From Isoptericola sp. BMS4 (GTDB lineage: Bacteria; Actinomycetota; Actinomycetes; Actinomycetales; Cellulomonadaceae), in NCBI RefSeq assembly GCF_011634835.1, contig NZ_SIRP01000001.1:1860034-1924033 (forward strand): a DNA stretch of 64,000 bases, given 5' to 3'. Under the pieces are notes generated by a model that was given only the letters and a program-made list of their open reading frames with translations, ran no database searches and was not told where the DNA came from. Positions 55,757-64,000 of this stretch are shown piece after piece. Position 1 is the first letter of the stretch, and the number at the start of each line of letters is the position of its first letter. The position numbers and the translations under genes were made by a program.

Positions 55757-56497
55757 GTGACCACAGCCCCGGACACCGATGTCACGCCGGTCGTCGACGC
55801 CAGGGCGGTGCGCTGGGGCGGCCTGCCCAACGCCCGCGACCTCGGCGGCCTGCCCACGGCGGGGGGCAGGCGGACCCGCCCCGGGCGCTTCTACCGCACC
55901 GCCCGCCTCGACCACGCGGGAGCCGACGGCCTCGCCGCCATGGCCGACGCCGGCGTCCGCACCGTCGTGGACCTGCGCAACGCCGCCGAGGCCGGCCCGC
56001 TCGCCCTGCCGCCGCTCGTCACGCGGCACGCGCTCCCCGTCGAGGACCCCGACGACGAGGAGTTCATGCGGGTCTGGGGACCGCACCTCGACACCCCCCG
56101 CTACTACCCGACCGTGCTCGCGACCTGGCCGCGGCTCGTCGCCGCCGTCTTCGGCGCGTTCGCGCGGGCGCCCGAGGGCGCCGTCGTGTACCACTGCGCG
56201 GCCGGGCGCGACCGGACGGGCATGATCACCGCGCTGCTCCTCACGCTCGTGGAGGTGCCGCGGCCGGTGATCGTCGAGGACTACCTGCTCGCGGTCCGCG
56301 CCACCAACGCCCGCGCCGCAGGTCCGGGCGAGAATCACGAGCGGTACCGCGGCCCCGCGGAGCTCGCCGACTGGTGCGCCGACGTCGGTGGCGCGCGCGA
56401 GGACTTCCTCGACGGTGTGGACGTCGTGGGCTTCCTGCGGGAGCACGGCGTGACGCGCGAGGAGCTCGACCGTGTCCGTCGGCGTCTGCTCGACTGA
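55757..56497 (+). CDS. Tyrosine-protein phosphatase (Y_phosphatase3 type)
   Basis: A 246-residue phosphatase. The P-loop HCAAGRDRTG gives nucleophile Cys147 and Arg153. NARDLGGLPTAGGRRTRPGRFYRTARL is the family N-terminus shared with MptpB-like lipid and protein phosphatases. No signal peptide. TCGAAT lies 6 nt before the GTG, so the mRNA is probably leaderless. It is divergent from the ABC cassette. Confidence 0.9.
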   Translation: MTTAPDTDVTPVVDARAVRWGGLPNARDLGGLPTAGGRRTRPGRFYRTARLDHAGADGLAAMADAGVRTVVDLRNAAEAGPLALPPLVTRHALPVEDPDDEEFMRVWGPHLDTPRYYPTVLATWPRLVAAVFGAFARAPEGAVVYHCAAGRDRTGMITALLLTLVEVPRPVIVEDYLLAVRATNARAAGPGENHERYRGPAELADWCADVGGAREDFLDGVDVVGFLREHGVTREELDRVRRRLLD

Positions 56498-56534
56498 GCC
56501 GCGTCGCCGGGCCGGTCGCGCGGCCCGCGGAACG

Positions 56535-56576
56535 TCTCAGGACGTGAGGTGGGTATACCTGCGCCACGTCCTGAGA
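56535..56576. repeat. 12-bp inverted repeat with inner palindrome
   Basis: TCTCAGGACGTG (56535-56546) is inverted at 56565-56576. The 18-bp spacer holds GGTATACC. The arms share TCTCAGGAC with the repeats at the window start. It could be a terminator of the phosphatase gene, an operator, or a small mobile-element trace. Confidence 0.5.
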
Positions 56577-56647
56577 ACTCCTTACGAGGGGGTGACGGCG
56601 GGCCCGGAGCGGCGGCCGGGACGGCGCCCCGGTGCCAGGCTGGGGCC

Positions 56648-58225
56648 ATGAGCACGACGACGCCCGCCGCCGGCACGCAGCGCACCGGCCGCCGGCACGA
56701 CGGCGCCCTCGCGGCGCTCGCGGGCGTCGTCGCCACGGCCGCGGGCCTGGCGCTGGCCGAGCTGCTGGCCGCCGTCCTCGACCCGGCGGCGAGCCCGGTG
56801 CTGGCGGCCGGGGCCGCCGTCGTGGACGCCGTCCCGCCGTGGCTCAAGGACTTCGCCGTCGAGTGGTTCGGGACGGCGGACAAGGCGGTCCTGCTGGGCA
56901 CGATCGGCGTCGTCGCGTTCGTGGGCGCGGCGGTGGCGGGCTGGACGGAGCACCGGGTGCCGCCGTGGGGCCGGGTGCTGCTGGTCGTGGCGGGCCTCGG
57001 CGCCGCCGTCGCCGCGGCCGCGCGCCCGGGCGCGACCGCGCTCTGGGCGGTGCCGAGCCTGGTGGGCGTCGCCGTGGCGATGCTGCTGCTGCGCGCCCTC
57101 GTGCGCCGCGTCCCCGCCTCGACCGGCGCGGGGGAGGGGCCGGGGGCCGTCGGCCCCGACCGGCGCGAGTTCCTCACCTGGACCGGCCTGACCGCGGCGG
57201 GCGGGCTCGTCGCGCTCGTGGCCTCGCGGGCCGTGTCGGCGGGGGGACGGGCGGTGCACGCGGTGCGCGAGGCCGTCCGGCTGCCGTCGCCCGCGATGAC
57301 GGCGCCGGCCGTGCCGACGGGTGCGGACCTGTCCGTGGAGGGCCTGGCCCCGTACCTCACGCCGAACGAGACCTTCTACCGCATCGACACGGCGCTGCGG
57401 GTCCCGCAGGTGGATCCCCACGACTGGTCCCTGAGGGTCACGGGCCTGGTGGACGAGCCGTTCACGATCACCTGGGACGACCTGCTCGCCCTGCCGATGG
57501 AGGAGCACCACGTGACGCTGGCGTGCGTCTCCAACCCCGTGGGCGGCGAGCTCGTCGGCAACGCGCTGTGGCTCGGCCACCCGGTGCGCGAGCTGCTGGC
57601 GCGCGCGAGGCCGCAGGCGGGCGCGGACATGGTCCTGTCGCGCAGCACGGACGGCTTCACCGCCGGCACGCCGCTCGAGGTGCTGCTCGAGGAGGACCGG
57701 CAGTGCCTCCTGGCGGTCGGGATGAACGGCGAGCCGCTGCCGCCCGAGCACGGCTTCCCCGCCCGTCTCGTGGTGCCGGGCCTGTACGGGTACGTGTCGG
57801 CGACCAAGTGGGTCACGGAGCTCAAGGTCACCCGGTTCGCCGACGACGAGGCGTACTGGACACCGCGCGGATGGTCCGCCCTCGGCCCGATCAAGCTGTC
57901 CAGCCGGATCGACGTCCCGCGCCCCGGCGACGACCTCGCCGCCGGCACGGTCACCCTGGCCGGCGTGGCGTGGGCCCAGCACACCGGGGTGGCGGGCGTC
58001 GAGGTGCGGGTCGACGACGGCGACTGGCTCCCGGCGGAGATCGCCGACACCGTCGGCCCGGACACGTGGCGCCAGTGGCGGTTCGACTGGGACGCCACCC
58101 CCGGCGACCACCTCGTGGCGGTGCGGGCCACCGACGTCGACGGCGTCGTGCAGACCGGCGAGCAGGCACCGCCCGCGCCGGACGGCGCCACCGGCTGGCA
58201 CACCGTCGACGTGACGATCGTCTAG
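56648..58225 (+). CDS. Membrane-bound molybdopterin oxidoreductase (sulfite-oxidase fold) with internal Tat motif
   Basis: A 525-residue protein. Four hydrophobic helices (about 20-45, 80-98, 107-126, 132-152) precede a fifth (178-196) that follows DRREFLTWTG (Arg172-Arg173), a twin-arginine motif. The rest is a sulfite-oxidase-type Moco domain with Cys293 (LACVSNPVGG) as the Mo ligand, then an Ig-like dimerisation domain. As I recall, the S. coelicolor homologue Sco3746 is inserted by Sec and then Tat; this protein has the same plan. The electron partner is unknown. Confidence 0.9.
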   Translation: MSTTTPAAGTQRTGRRHDGALAALAGVVATAAGLALAELLAAVLDPAASPVLAAGAAVVDAVPPWLKDFAVEWFGTADKAVLLGTIGVVAFVGAAVAGWTEHRVPPWGRVLLVVAGLGAAVAAAARPGATALWAVPSLVGVAVAMLLLRALVRRVPASTGAGEGPGAVGPDRREFLTWTGLTAAGGLVALVASRAVSAGGRAVHAVREAVRLPSPAMTAPAVPTGADLSVEGLAPYLTPNETFYRIDTALRVPQVDPHDWSLRVTGLVDEPFTITWDDLLALPMEEHHVTLACVSNPVGGELVGNALWLGHPVRELLARARPQAGADMVLSRSTDGFTAGTPLEVLLEEDRQCLLAVGMNGEPLPPEHGFPARLVVPGLYGYVSATKWVTELKVTRFADDEAYWTPRGWSALGPIKLSSRIDVPRPGDDLAAGTVTLAGVAWAQHTGVAGVEVRVDDGDWLPAEIADTVGPDTWRQWRFDWDATPGDHLVAVRATDVDGVVQTGEQAPPAPDGATGWHTVDVTIV

Positions 58226-58254
58226 GTCGGGTCGGGTCGGGTCGGGTCGGGTCG
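58225..58254. repeat. Short tandem repeat (GGTCG)6
   Basis: Six perfect copies of GGTCG start at the last base of the oxidoreductase stop codon and run towards the convergent LysE gene. They may be unstable in copy number. Confidence 0.85.
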
Positions 58255-58264
58255 GCGCCAGCGC

Positions 58265-58906
58265 TCAGAGCCGCGCGCCGGCGGCCAGGCGGGCGCCGAA
58301 GACGACGAGCACGCCGCCGGTCACGCGGTCCACCCAGCGCACGGCGTCCGAACGGCGCAGGCGCGGCCCGACGTACCCGGCGCCGAGCACGACGGCGGAC
58401 AGCCAGGCGGTGCCGAGCGCGCAGTGCACGCCGGCGAGGAGCGCGCCCATGAGCAGCGGGTTCACCCCGTCGGGGACGAACTGCGGGATGACGGCGACGT
58501 AGAACACGCCGACCTTCGGGTTCATGAGGTTCGTGCCGAGGCCCAGGGCGAGGTCGCGGCGGCGCCCGCCCACGGGCAGCGGCGCGTCGACCTCGGGCGG
58601 GCCGCCGTCCCGGGAGCGGAACGACGCCCAGAGCATCGACGCACCCAGCCAGACCATGTAGGCGGCGCCGGCGAGGGTCAGGACGCGGTACGCCGTCTGG
58701 CTGGCGGCCAGGAGGGCGGCGGCGCCACCGGCGGCGGCGACGCCCCAGACGAGGGTGCCGGCCTGGATCCCCGCGAGCGCCGCGAACCCGTGGGCGCGGG
58801 ACCGTGTCACGGTGCTGCGCAGCACGAGGGCGGTGTCGAGGCCGGGGACGACGGTGAGCAGGCCGGCGACGAGGGCGAAGGCGAGGAGGGCGTCAGTGAT
58901 CGACAC
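58265..58906 (-). CDS. LysE/RhtB-family exporter
   Basis: A 213-residue permease with about six helices. VPGLDTALVLRSTVTRSRAHGFAALAGIQAGTLVWG is the conserved first half; GLGTNLMNPKVGVFYVAVIPQFV is the second signature. It probably exports an amino acid. The substrate is unknown. The MFS gene lies 22 bp upstream on the same strand. Confidence 0.88.
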   Translation of the reverse strand: MSITDALLAFALVAGLLTVVPGLDTALVLRSTVTRSRAHGFAALAGIQAGTLVWGVAAAGGAAALLAASQTAYRVLTLAGAAYMVWLGASMLWASFRSRDGGPPEVDAPLPVGGRRRDLALGLGTNLMNPKVGVFYVAVIPQFVPDGVNPLLMGALLAGVHCALGTAWLSAVVLGAGYVGPRLRRSDAVRWVDRVTGGVLVVFGARLAAGARL

Positions 58907-58928
58907 GGCCCGAGGATAGCCGCCGGCG

Positions 58929-60197
58929 TCAGGGCGACCGGCGCAGGGACATCGCGACGGCGGGCAGGACGGCGAGGCCCAGCAGGCCGCCGCCGAGGGC
59001 GAGCATCGCGTAGCTCGACGACGCGACGACGAAGCCCGAGCCCAGGCCGCCCGCGGCGCCGGCGAGCGCGACGGCCAGGTCGACCGAGCCCTGGGTGCGT
59101 GCCCGCTGGGCGAGGGGCACGGCCGCGGTGAGCATCGCGGTGCCGGAGACCAGCCCGAGGCTCCAGCCGAGGCCGAGCAGGCCGAGGCCGACGGCGAGCG
59201 CGAGGACGGACGTCGCGGGCGCGAGCCCGGCGACCAGGCCCGCGGCCAGCAGGGTGCCGGCCGCGGCGACCGCGACGCGTACCGGGCCGAACCGGTCGGT
59301 GAGCCACCCGGACAGCGGCGAGGGCAGGTACATCATGGCGACGTGCACGGCGATCACCGCGCCGGCGGTGGCGACGGCGTGGCCGTGGTGCGTCATGTGC
59401 ACGGGCGTCATCGTCATGATGGCGACCATGACGAGCTGTGTGAGCACCATGACGGTGCCGGCCAGCACCACGGTGCGGCGCGCCGTGGCGGGGGAGCGCG
59501 GCGCGGGCCGGGCGCCCTCGGGCGCGGCGGGCGCGTCGTCCGGGGGCGCGGGGTCCTCGTCGGCCTGCTCGCGCGCGAGCAGCAGCGGGTCGGGGCGCAG
59601 CAGCACCCACAGCACGGCTCCGGCGGCGGCGTAGGCGGCGCCGCCGAGCAGGAACGGGCCGGCGAGCGGCGGGATGCCCCACGCCGCGGCGACGTCGCCC
59701 ATGACCCCGACGAGGTTCGGGCCGGCGACGGCGCCGACGGTGGTGGAGACGAGCACGGTGCTGACGGCGCGGCCCCGGTGGGCCGGTGCGGCGAGGTCGG
59801 CGCCCGCGTACCGGGCCTGCAGGTTGGTGGCCGTCCCGGCCCCGTAGACGGCGAACGCGGCGAAGAGGAGCACCACGTTGTCGAGGACGGCCGCCAGCAC
59901 GACCGCGGCGGCTCCGACGGCGCCGACGCCGTACCCGAGGGCGAGGCCGGACCGTCTGCCCGCCCGCTGGGAGACCCGCCCGACGACGAGGGCCGCGGCG
60001 GCCGAGCCGCCGGTGAACAGCGCCGCGGGGATGCCGGCGTACGCCTCGGAGCCGAGCATCTGCGCGGCGAGGAGCGCGCCGACGGTGATGCCCGCGGCGA
60101 GGCCCGCACCGGACAGGACCTGCGCGCCGACGAGCACCCGCAGGGTCCGCCGCTGGACGGCGGCGGCGCGTGCGGCAGCCACCTCGACCGGCGTCAT
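58929..60197 (-). CDS. MFS transporter
   Basis: A 422-residue major facilitator with 12 predicted helices. GRVSQRAGRRSGLALGYGVGA and GWLTDRFGPVRVAVAAAG are the paired inter-helix 2-3 motifs. A long polar loop (about 215-245) separates the halves. Probably drug or metabolite efflux. ATG 60197 follows GGGGGA closely; ATG 60212 would add five residues. Confidence 0.85.
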   Translation of the reverse strand: MTPVEVAAARAAAVQRRTLRVLVGAQVLSGAGLAAGITVGALLAAQMLGSEAYAGIPAALFTGGSAAAALVVGRVSQRAGRRSGLALGYGVGAVGAAAVVLAAVLDNVVLLFAAFAVYGAGTATNLQARYAGADLAAPAHRGRAVSTVLVSTTVGAVAGPNLVGVMGDVAAAWGIPPLAGPFLLGGAAYAAAGAVLWVLLRPDPLLLAREQADEDPAPPDDAPAAPEGARPAPRSPATARRTVVLAGTVMVLTQLVMVAIMTMTPVHMTHHGHAVATAGAVIAVHVAMMYLPSPLSGWLTDRFGPVRVAVAAAGTLLAAGLVAGLAPATSVLALAVGLGLLGLGWSLGLVSGTAMLTAAVPLAQRARTQGSVDLAVALAGAAGGLGSGFVVASSSYAMLALGGGLLGLAVLPAVAMSLRRSP

Positions 60198-60295
60198 CGG
60201 TCCCCCGGACATCCACGGATCATGGGTACGAGGGTAGGCCTCGGGAGCGTCGTGCCGGTCCTCGCGGTGGGCGGGGCCGCCTGACCGGGGACGGG

Positions 60296-60301
60296 TACGG
60301 T
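60296..60301 (+). promoter_or_regulatory. -10 element of leaderless lgt transcript
   Basis: TACGGT ends 7 nt before GTG 60309, so the transcript probably starts at the start codon. Confidence 0.5.
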
Positions 60302-60308
60302 GGGCGCC

Positions 60309-61337
60309 GTGATTCCGGGCAGCATCCCCAGTCCTGACCCTGCGTGGTCCCAGATCGCCCTCGGGCCGCTGACGATCCAGGTCTACGCGCTGTGCCTGCT
60401 CGCGGGCATCGCGGCCGCCGTCGTGCTCACCCAGCGGCGGCTGGGGGCGCGGGGCGCGGCCGACGGCGTGACCCTGGACATCGCGATCTGGGCCGTGCCG
60501 CTCGGCATCGTCGTCGCGCGGATCTACCACGTGCTCACCCACCTGGGCGACTACACCGGGCCCGGCTCCGACCCGTGGGAGTGGCTGCGCGTCTGGGAGG
60601 GCGGCATCGCCGTCTTCGGGTCCCTGATCGGCGGCGCGATCGGCGTGCTCATCGGGTGCCGGGTCGCAGGGCTGCGGTTCTGGTCGTTCGCGGACGCCCT
60701 CGCGCCGGCGCTGCTGCTGGCCCAGGCGATCGGCCGGCTCGGCAACTACGTCAACCAGGAGCTCTTCGGCAGCCCGACGACGCTGCCGTGGGGGCTGGAG
60801 ATCTCGCCCGACGCGCCGATGTACCCCGACGGCGTGCCCGCCGGGACCGTGTTCCACCCGCTGTTCCTGTACGAGATGCTGTGGAACCTCGCGGGGATGA
60901 CCGTCCTGCTGCTGCTCGACCGCCGTTCCGCGCGCCGCCGGGCCGCGCGCGTCGCGGCCGGGCAGCCGGCCGGGCCCGGCCTGCGCTGGGGGCGTCTGTT
61001 CGGCCTCTACCTCGTCTGGTACGGGCTGGGCCGCAGCTGGCTGGAGAGCGTGCGGATCGACCCGACGAGCGAGGCGCCCCTCGGCGTCCCGATCAACATC
61101 TGGACGGCCCTCGGCGCGATCCTGCTCGGCGTCGCGATCGTCGTGGTCCAGGGGCGGCGGCATCGCGTCCCGGAGGACTCGGTCTACGTGCCGGGCCGGG
61201 AACCGGCGGCCGAGGGCGGGCCGGGGCCGGCGGCGACCCCGGAGGACCCCGCCGCGACCGGCTACGATGGGCCCACAGGCGTCGACCCGGCCATCACCGG
61301 CGAGCCTCCGGAAGAACGGGGCACCAGCCCTCAGTAG
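60309..61337 (+). CDS. lgt: Prolipoprotein diacylglyceryl transferase
   Basis: A 342-residue membrane enzyme that transfers diacylglycerol from phosphatidylglycerol to the lipobox cysteine of prolipoproteins. The signature [13 protein letters not shown] and the earlier [25 protein letters not shown] are intact. About seven helices. The C-terminal ~60 residues are polar and disordered. I prefer GTG 60309 (leaderless); GTG 60300 is the alternative. The last ~20 codons lie within the ileS T-box RNA, so this DNA serves two purposes. Confidence 0.93.
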   Translation: MIPGSIPSPDPAWSQIALGPLTIQVYALCLLAGIAAAVVLTQRRLGARGAADGVTLDIAIWAVPLGIVVARIYHVLTHLGDYTGPGSDPWEWLRVWEGGIAVFGSLIGGAIGVLIGCRVAGLRFWSFADALAPALLLAQAIGRLGNYVNQELFGSPTTLPWGLEISPDAPMYPDGVPAGTVFHPLFLYEMLWNLAGMTVLLLLDRRSARRRAARVAAGQPAGPGLRWGRLFGLYLVWYGLGRSWLESVRIDPTSEAPLGVPINIWTALGAILLGVAIVVVQGRRHRVPEDSVYVPGREPAAEGGPGPAATPEDPAATGYDGPTGVDPAITGEPPEERGTSPQ

Positions 61338-61485
61338 AACCGGACGGGCAGGCCCGTCACAGCCGTGAACGAGCGGCGGGCGTCGTACGCGGCGTCCGCA
61401 AGCGGGGTGGTACCGCGGTTCCCGCGCCCTTCGGGGCGGGCGTCGTCCTCGCACGGCAGCAGCGACGTCGACCCGTACCACCGCC
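61263..61485 (+). ncRNA. T-box riboswitch leader of ileS (tRNA-Ile sensing, probably translational)
   Basis: GGGGTGGTACCGCGG (61404-61418) is the T-box bulge motif; TGGT (61408-61411) matches the ACCA end of tRNA-Ile. A specifier codon ATC (61293-61295, isoleucine) sits in a short Stem I, followed by CCGGAAGAACGGG (61308-61320) and a 7-bp hairpin (61343-61358). TACGAT (61263-61268) is a possible -10. GGTGGTAC (61406-61413) can instead pair with GTACCACC (61475-61482) next to the ileS Shine-Dalgarno AGGAG (61487-61491), a plausible translational switch. Boundaries are approximate; the 5' half lies in lgt. Confidence 0.88.
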
Positions 61486-61498
61486 CAGGAGCCCGCCC

Positions 61499-64000
61499 AT
61501 GGCCTACCCGCAGCACCGCTCGCCCGACCAGCCCCAGCAGGGCGCCGCCTTCGGCATCGCCGGCGTCCCGGCCTCGCCCGACCTCCCGGCCGTCGAGCGC
61601 GAGATCCTGGACTTCTGGGCCGCCGACGACACGTTCCGGGCCTCGGTCGAGAAGAACCCGGCGGGGGACAACGGCAGCAACGAGTTCGTCTTCTACGACG
61701 GCCCGCCCTTCGCCAACGGGCTGCCCCACTACGGCCACCTGCTCACCGGCTACGCCAAGGACGTCGTGCCGCGCTACCAGACCATGCGCGGCCGGCGGGT
61801 GGAGCGCCGCTTCGGCTGGGACACCCACGGGCTGCCCGCCGAGCTCGAGGCCATGAGCCAGCTCGGCATCAAGACCAAGGACGAGATCCTCGAGCTCGGC
61901 ATCGAGACGTTCAACGCCGCGTGCCGCCGCTCCGTCCTGAAGTACACGTCCGAGTGGCGCGACTACGTCACCCGCCAGGCGCGCTGGGTCGACTTCGACC
62001 ACGACTACAAGACCCTCAACCCGACCTACATGGAATCGGTCATCTGGGGCTTCAAGGAGCTCTACGACAAGGGGCTGGTGTACGAGGACTTCCGCGTCCT
62101 GCCGTACTGCTGGAACGACCAGACGCCGCTGTCCAACCACGAGCTGCGCATGGACGACGATGTCTACCAGCAGCGCCAGGACCCGGCCGTCACCGTCGGC
62201 TTCGACGTCCTGACGACGCCGGCCCCGGACGGCGCCGTGCGCCCCGGCGACAAGCTGCTCGTGTGGACGACGACGCCCTGGACGCTGCCCTCCAACCTGC
62301 TCGTCATGGTCGGTGAGGACATCGACTACGTCGTCGTGGAGGCGTCGTCCACCGGCACCCCGCAGCGGTACGTGCTCGCCGAGGCCCGCCTGGAGTCCTA
62401 CGCCCGCGAGCTGACCGACGAGGGCGCCGACGCCCCGCGCGTCGTCGGGCGCCTGACGGGCCGCGACCTGCTGCAGGTCTCCTACCGTCCGCCGTTCGCG
62501 TACTACGAGGGCCGTGAGCGGGCGCACCGCGTGGTCGAGGCCGACTTCGTCACGACCACGGACGGCACCGGCCTGGTGCACTCCGCCGGCGCGTTCGGCG
62601 AGGACGACAAGGTCGTCTGCGACCGGGAGGGCGTCGCCTCCGTCATGCCGGTGCGGGCCGACGGCACGTTCACCCATCCGGTCGACGAGTACGCCGGCCT
62701 GCAGGTCTTCGACGCCAACCTACCGATCATCGACCACCTCAAGGCGCGCACCCGCGGCGAGGCGGACGCCGGCTCGGTCACCGCGGGCACCGTGCTGCTG
62801 CGCCGCGAGTCGTACGCGCACTCCTACCCGCACTGCTGGCGCTGCCGCCAGCCGCTCATGTACATGGGCGTGTCCTCCTGGTTCGTCGAGGTCACCAAGT
62901 TCAAGGAGCGGATGGTCGAGCTCAACCAGGCGATCTCCTGGACGCCCGAGCACATCAAGGACGGCCAGTTCGGCAAGTGGCTGGAGAACGCCCGCGACTG
63001 GTCCATCACCCGCAACCGCTTCTGGGGCTCCCCGGTGCCGGTATGGAAGTCCGACGACCCCGCCTACCCCCGGATCGACGTCTACGGCTCCTTCGCCGAG
63101 ATCGAGCGCGACTTCGGGCGCCTGCCGAAGAACGCCGACGGCGAGCCCGACCTGCACCGCCCGTTCGTCGACGACCTCACGCGCCCGAACCCCGACGACC
63201 CGACGGGCCGCTCCACGATGCGCCGCGTCGAGGACGTCATGGACGTGTGGGTCGACTCCGGCTCCATGCCGTACGCCCAGGTGCACTACCCGTTCGAGAA
63301 CGCGGACTGGTTCGAGAACCACTACCCGGGCGACTTCATCGTCGAGTACATCGGCCAGACCCGCGGCTGGTTCTACACGCTGCACGTGCTCGCCACCGCC
63401 CTGTTCGACCGCCCGGCGTTCCGCACCGCCGTCTCGCACGGCATCGTGCTGGGCTCCGACGGCCGCAAGATGAGCAAGTCGCTGCGCAACTACCCGGACG
63501 TCTCCGAGGTCTTCGACCGCGACGGCTCGGACGCGATGCGCTGGTTCCTCATGGCCAGCCCGATCCTGCGCGGCGGCAACCTCGTCGTCACGGAGGAGGG
63601 CATCCGCGACGCCGTGCGCCAGGTGCTCCTGCCGCTGTGGAGCACGTACTACTTCTTCACCCTGTACGCGAACAGCGCGGCGGACGGCGCCGGGTACACC
63701 GCGAGGCCGGTCACGGCCGAGCGGGTCCCAGGCCTGCCCGCCCTGGACCGCTACCTGCTGGCGCGCACGCACGACCTCGTCGCGTCGGTCACCGACCAGC
63801 TCGACGCGTACGACATCGCGGGGGCCTGCGAGTCGGTGCGCGAGCACCTCGACGTCCTCACCAACTGGTACGTGCGCACCCAGCGGGACCGCTTCTGGGG
63901 CGAGGACGCCGACGCGTTCGACACCCTGTACACGGCGCTCGAGACCCTGACCCGGGTGATGGCCCCGCTCGCGCCCCTGCTCACGGAGGAGGTCTGGCGC
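61499..64000 (+). CDS. ileS: Isoleucine-tRNA ligase (partial, runs off window)
   Basis: At least 834 residues of a class I synthetase charging tRNA-Ile. The HIGH-type motif is HYGH ([11 protein letters not shown]); KMSKS is in [40 protein letters not shown] and [18 protein letters not shown] are conserved blocks. The look is that of the eukaryote-like, mupirocin-tolerant (type 2) IleS usual in actinobacteria. The C-terminal anticodon-binding end lies beyond the window. AGGAG precedes the ATG by 7 nt. Expression should rise when uncharged tRNA-Ile binds the T-box. Confidence 0.95.
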   Translation, partial: MAYPQHRSPDQPQQGAAFGIAGVPASPDLPAVEREILDFWAADDTFRASVEKNPAGDNGSNEFVFYDGPPFANGLPHYGHLLTGYAKDVVPRYQTMRGRRVERRFGWDTHGLPAELEAMSQLGIKTKDEILELGIETFNAACRRSVLKYTSEWRDYVTRQARWVDFDHDYKTLNPTYMESVIWGFKELYDKGLVYEDFRVLPYCWNDQTPLSNHELRMDDDVYQQRQDPAVTVGFDVLTTPAPDGAVRPGDKLLVWTTTPWTLPSNLLVMVGEDIDYVVVEASSTGTPQRYVLAEARLESYARELTDEGADAPRVVGRLTGRDLLQVSYRPPFAYYEGRERAHRVVEADFVTTTDGTGLVHSAGAFGEDDKVVCDREGVASVMPVRADGTFTHPVDEYAGLQVFDANLPIIDHLKARTRGEADAGSVTAGTVLLRRESYAHSYPHCWRCRQPLMYMGVSSWFVEVTKFKERMVELNQAISWTPEHIKDGQFGKWLENARDWSITRNRFWGSPVPVWKSDDPAYPRIDVYGSFAEIERDFGRLPKNADGEPDLHRPFVDDLTRPNPDDPTGRSTMRRVEDVMDVWVDSGSMPYAQVHYPFENADWFENHYPGDFIVEYIGQTRGWFYTLHVLATALFDRPAFRTAVSHGIVLGSDGRKMSKSLRNYPDVSEVFDRDGSDAMRWFLMASPILRGGNLVVTEEGIRDAVRQVLLPLWSTYYFFTLYANSAADGAGYTARPVTAERVPGLPALDRYLLARTHDLVASVTDQLDAYDIAGACESVREHLDVLTNWYVRTQRDRFWGEDADAFDTLYTALETLTRVMAPLAPLLTEEVWR

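Noticed and set aside
58225-58254. CRISPR or attachment site
   Set aside because: Repeat unit is only 5 bp with no spacers, integrase or tRNA nearby; it is a simple tandem repeat.
1-64000. tRNA and rRNA genes
   Set aside because: I saw no GGTTCGANTCC T-arm in a cloverleaf context and no rRNA-like stretch; a tRNA-finding program would settle this.

Overview
The window comes from a high-G+C Gram-positive bacterium (Actinomycetota), most likely Micrococcales near Promicromonosporaceae/Cellulomonadaceae. This rests on the very high G+C (by eye above 70%), many GTG starts, apparent leaderless promoters, the tig-clpP1-clpP2-clpX order, coenzyme F420 genes, and an ileS T-box of the actinobacterial kind. 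The genus is inference. Genes are dense; only 28560-29314 exceeds 300 bp without an intact full-length gene. I saw no tRNA, rRNA, CRISPR array or intact transposase; the first ~90 bp carry repeats that may be the edge of an insertion sequence.

Layout. 1-5.4 kb: a DUF4190-like membrane protein, then protein quality control (tig, clpP1, clpP2, clpX). 5.4-17.6 kb: housekeeping and F420 genes (acyl-CoA synthetase, chorismate mutase, an Rv2629-like eRF1 relative, valS, a MarR-GNAT fusion, an F420-dependent dehydrogenase overlapping cofE, an F420-dependent split-barrel enzyme, a secreted SGNH hydrolase). 17.6-26.2 kb: a carbohydrate locus that reads as inulin use through difructose dianhydride (DFA): GH91 inulin fructotransferase, sugar ABC importer without its own ATPase, LacI regulator, GH172 (DUF2961) and GH32. 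Palindromes with an AAACGTTT core sit at both operon promoters. 26.2-29.3 kb: AI-2E-family transporter, CorA with a leader RNA containing a 13-codon ORF, and a decayed gene. 29.3-38.6 kb: a secreted double-GH43 protein, then an operon of ROK regulator, TauABC/SsuABC-type ABC transporter and sulfatase; both promoters share a near-identical -35/spacer element.

38.6-52.6 kb: mixed genes (M28 peptidase, thioredoxin-fold DUF255 protein, MmcQ/YjbR protein, a flavin reductase divergent from a MerR regulator with a perfect dyad between them, P1 peptidase, PhoD phosphatase, HhH-GPD protein, TIGR04222 protein, deazaflavin-dependent reductase). 52.6-55.6 kb: a three-gene ABC cassette resembling the proposed F420-0 importer. 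With cofE, the F420-dependent dehydrogenase and two more F420-family enzymes this suggests F420 precursor salvage. 55.7-64 kb: tyrosine phosphatase, a polytopic molybdopterin oxidoreductase with an internal twin-arginine motif, LysE and MFS exporters, lgt, an ileS T-box whose 5' half overlaps the end of lgt, and ileS running off the window.

Starts were chosen from Shine-Dalgarno sites, gene overlaps and -10 spacing. Family names are recalled from sequence features without database searches.
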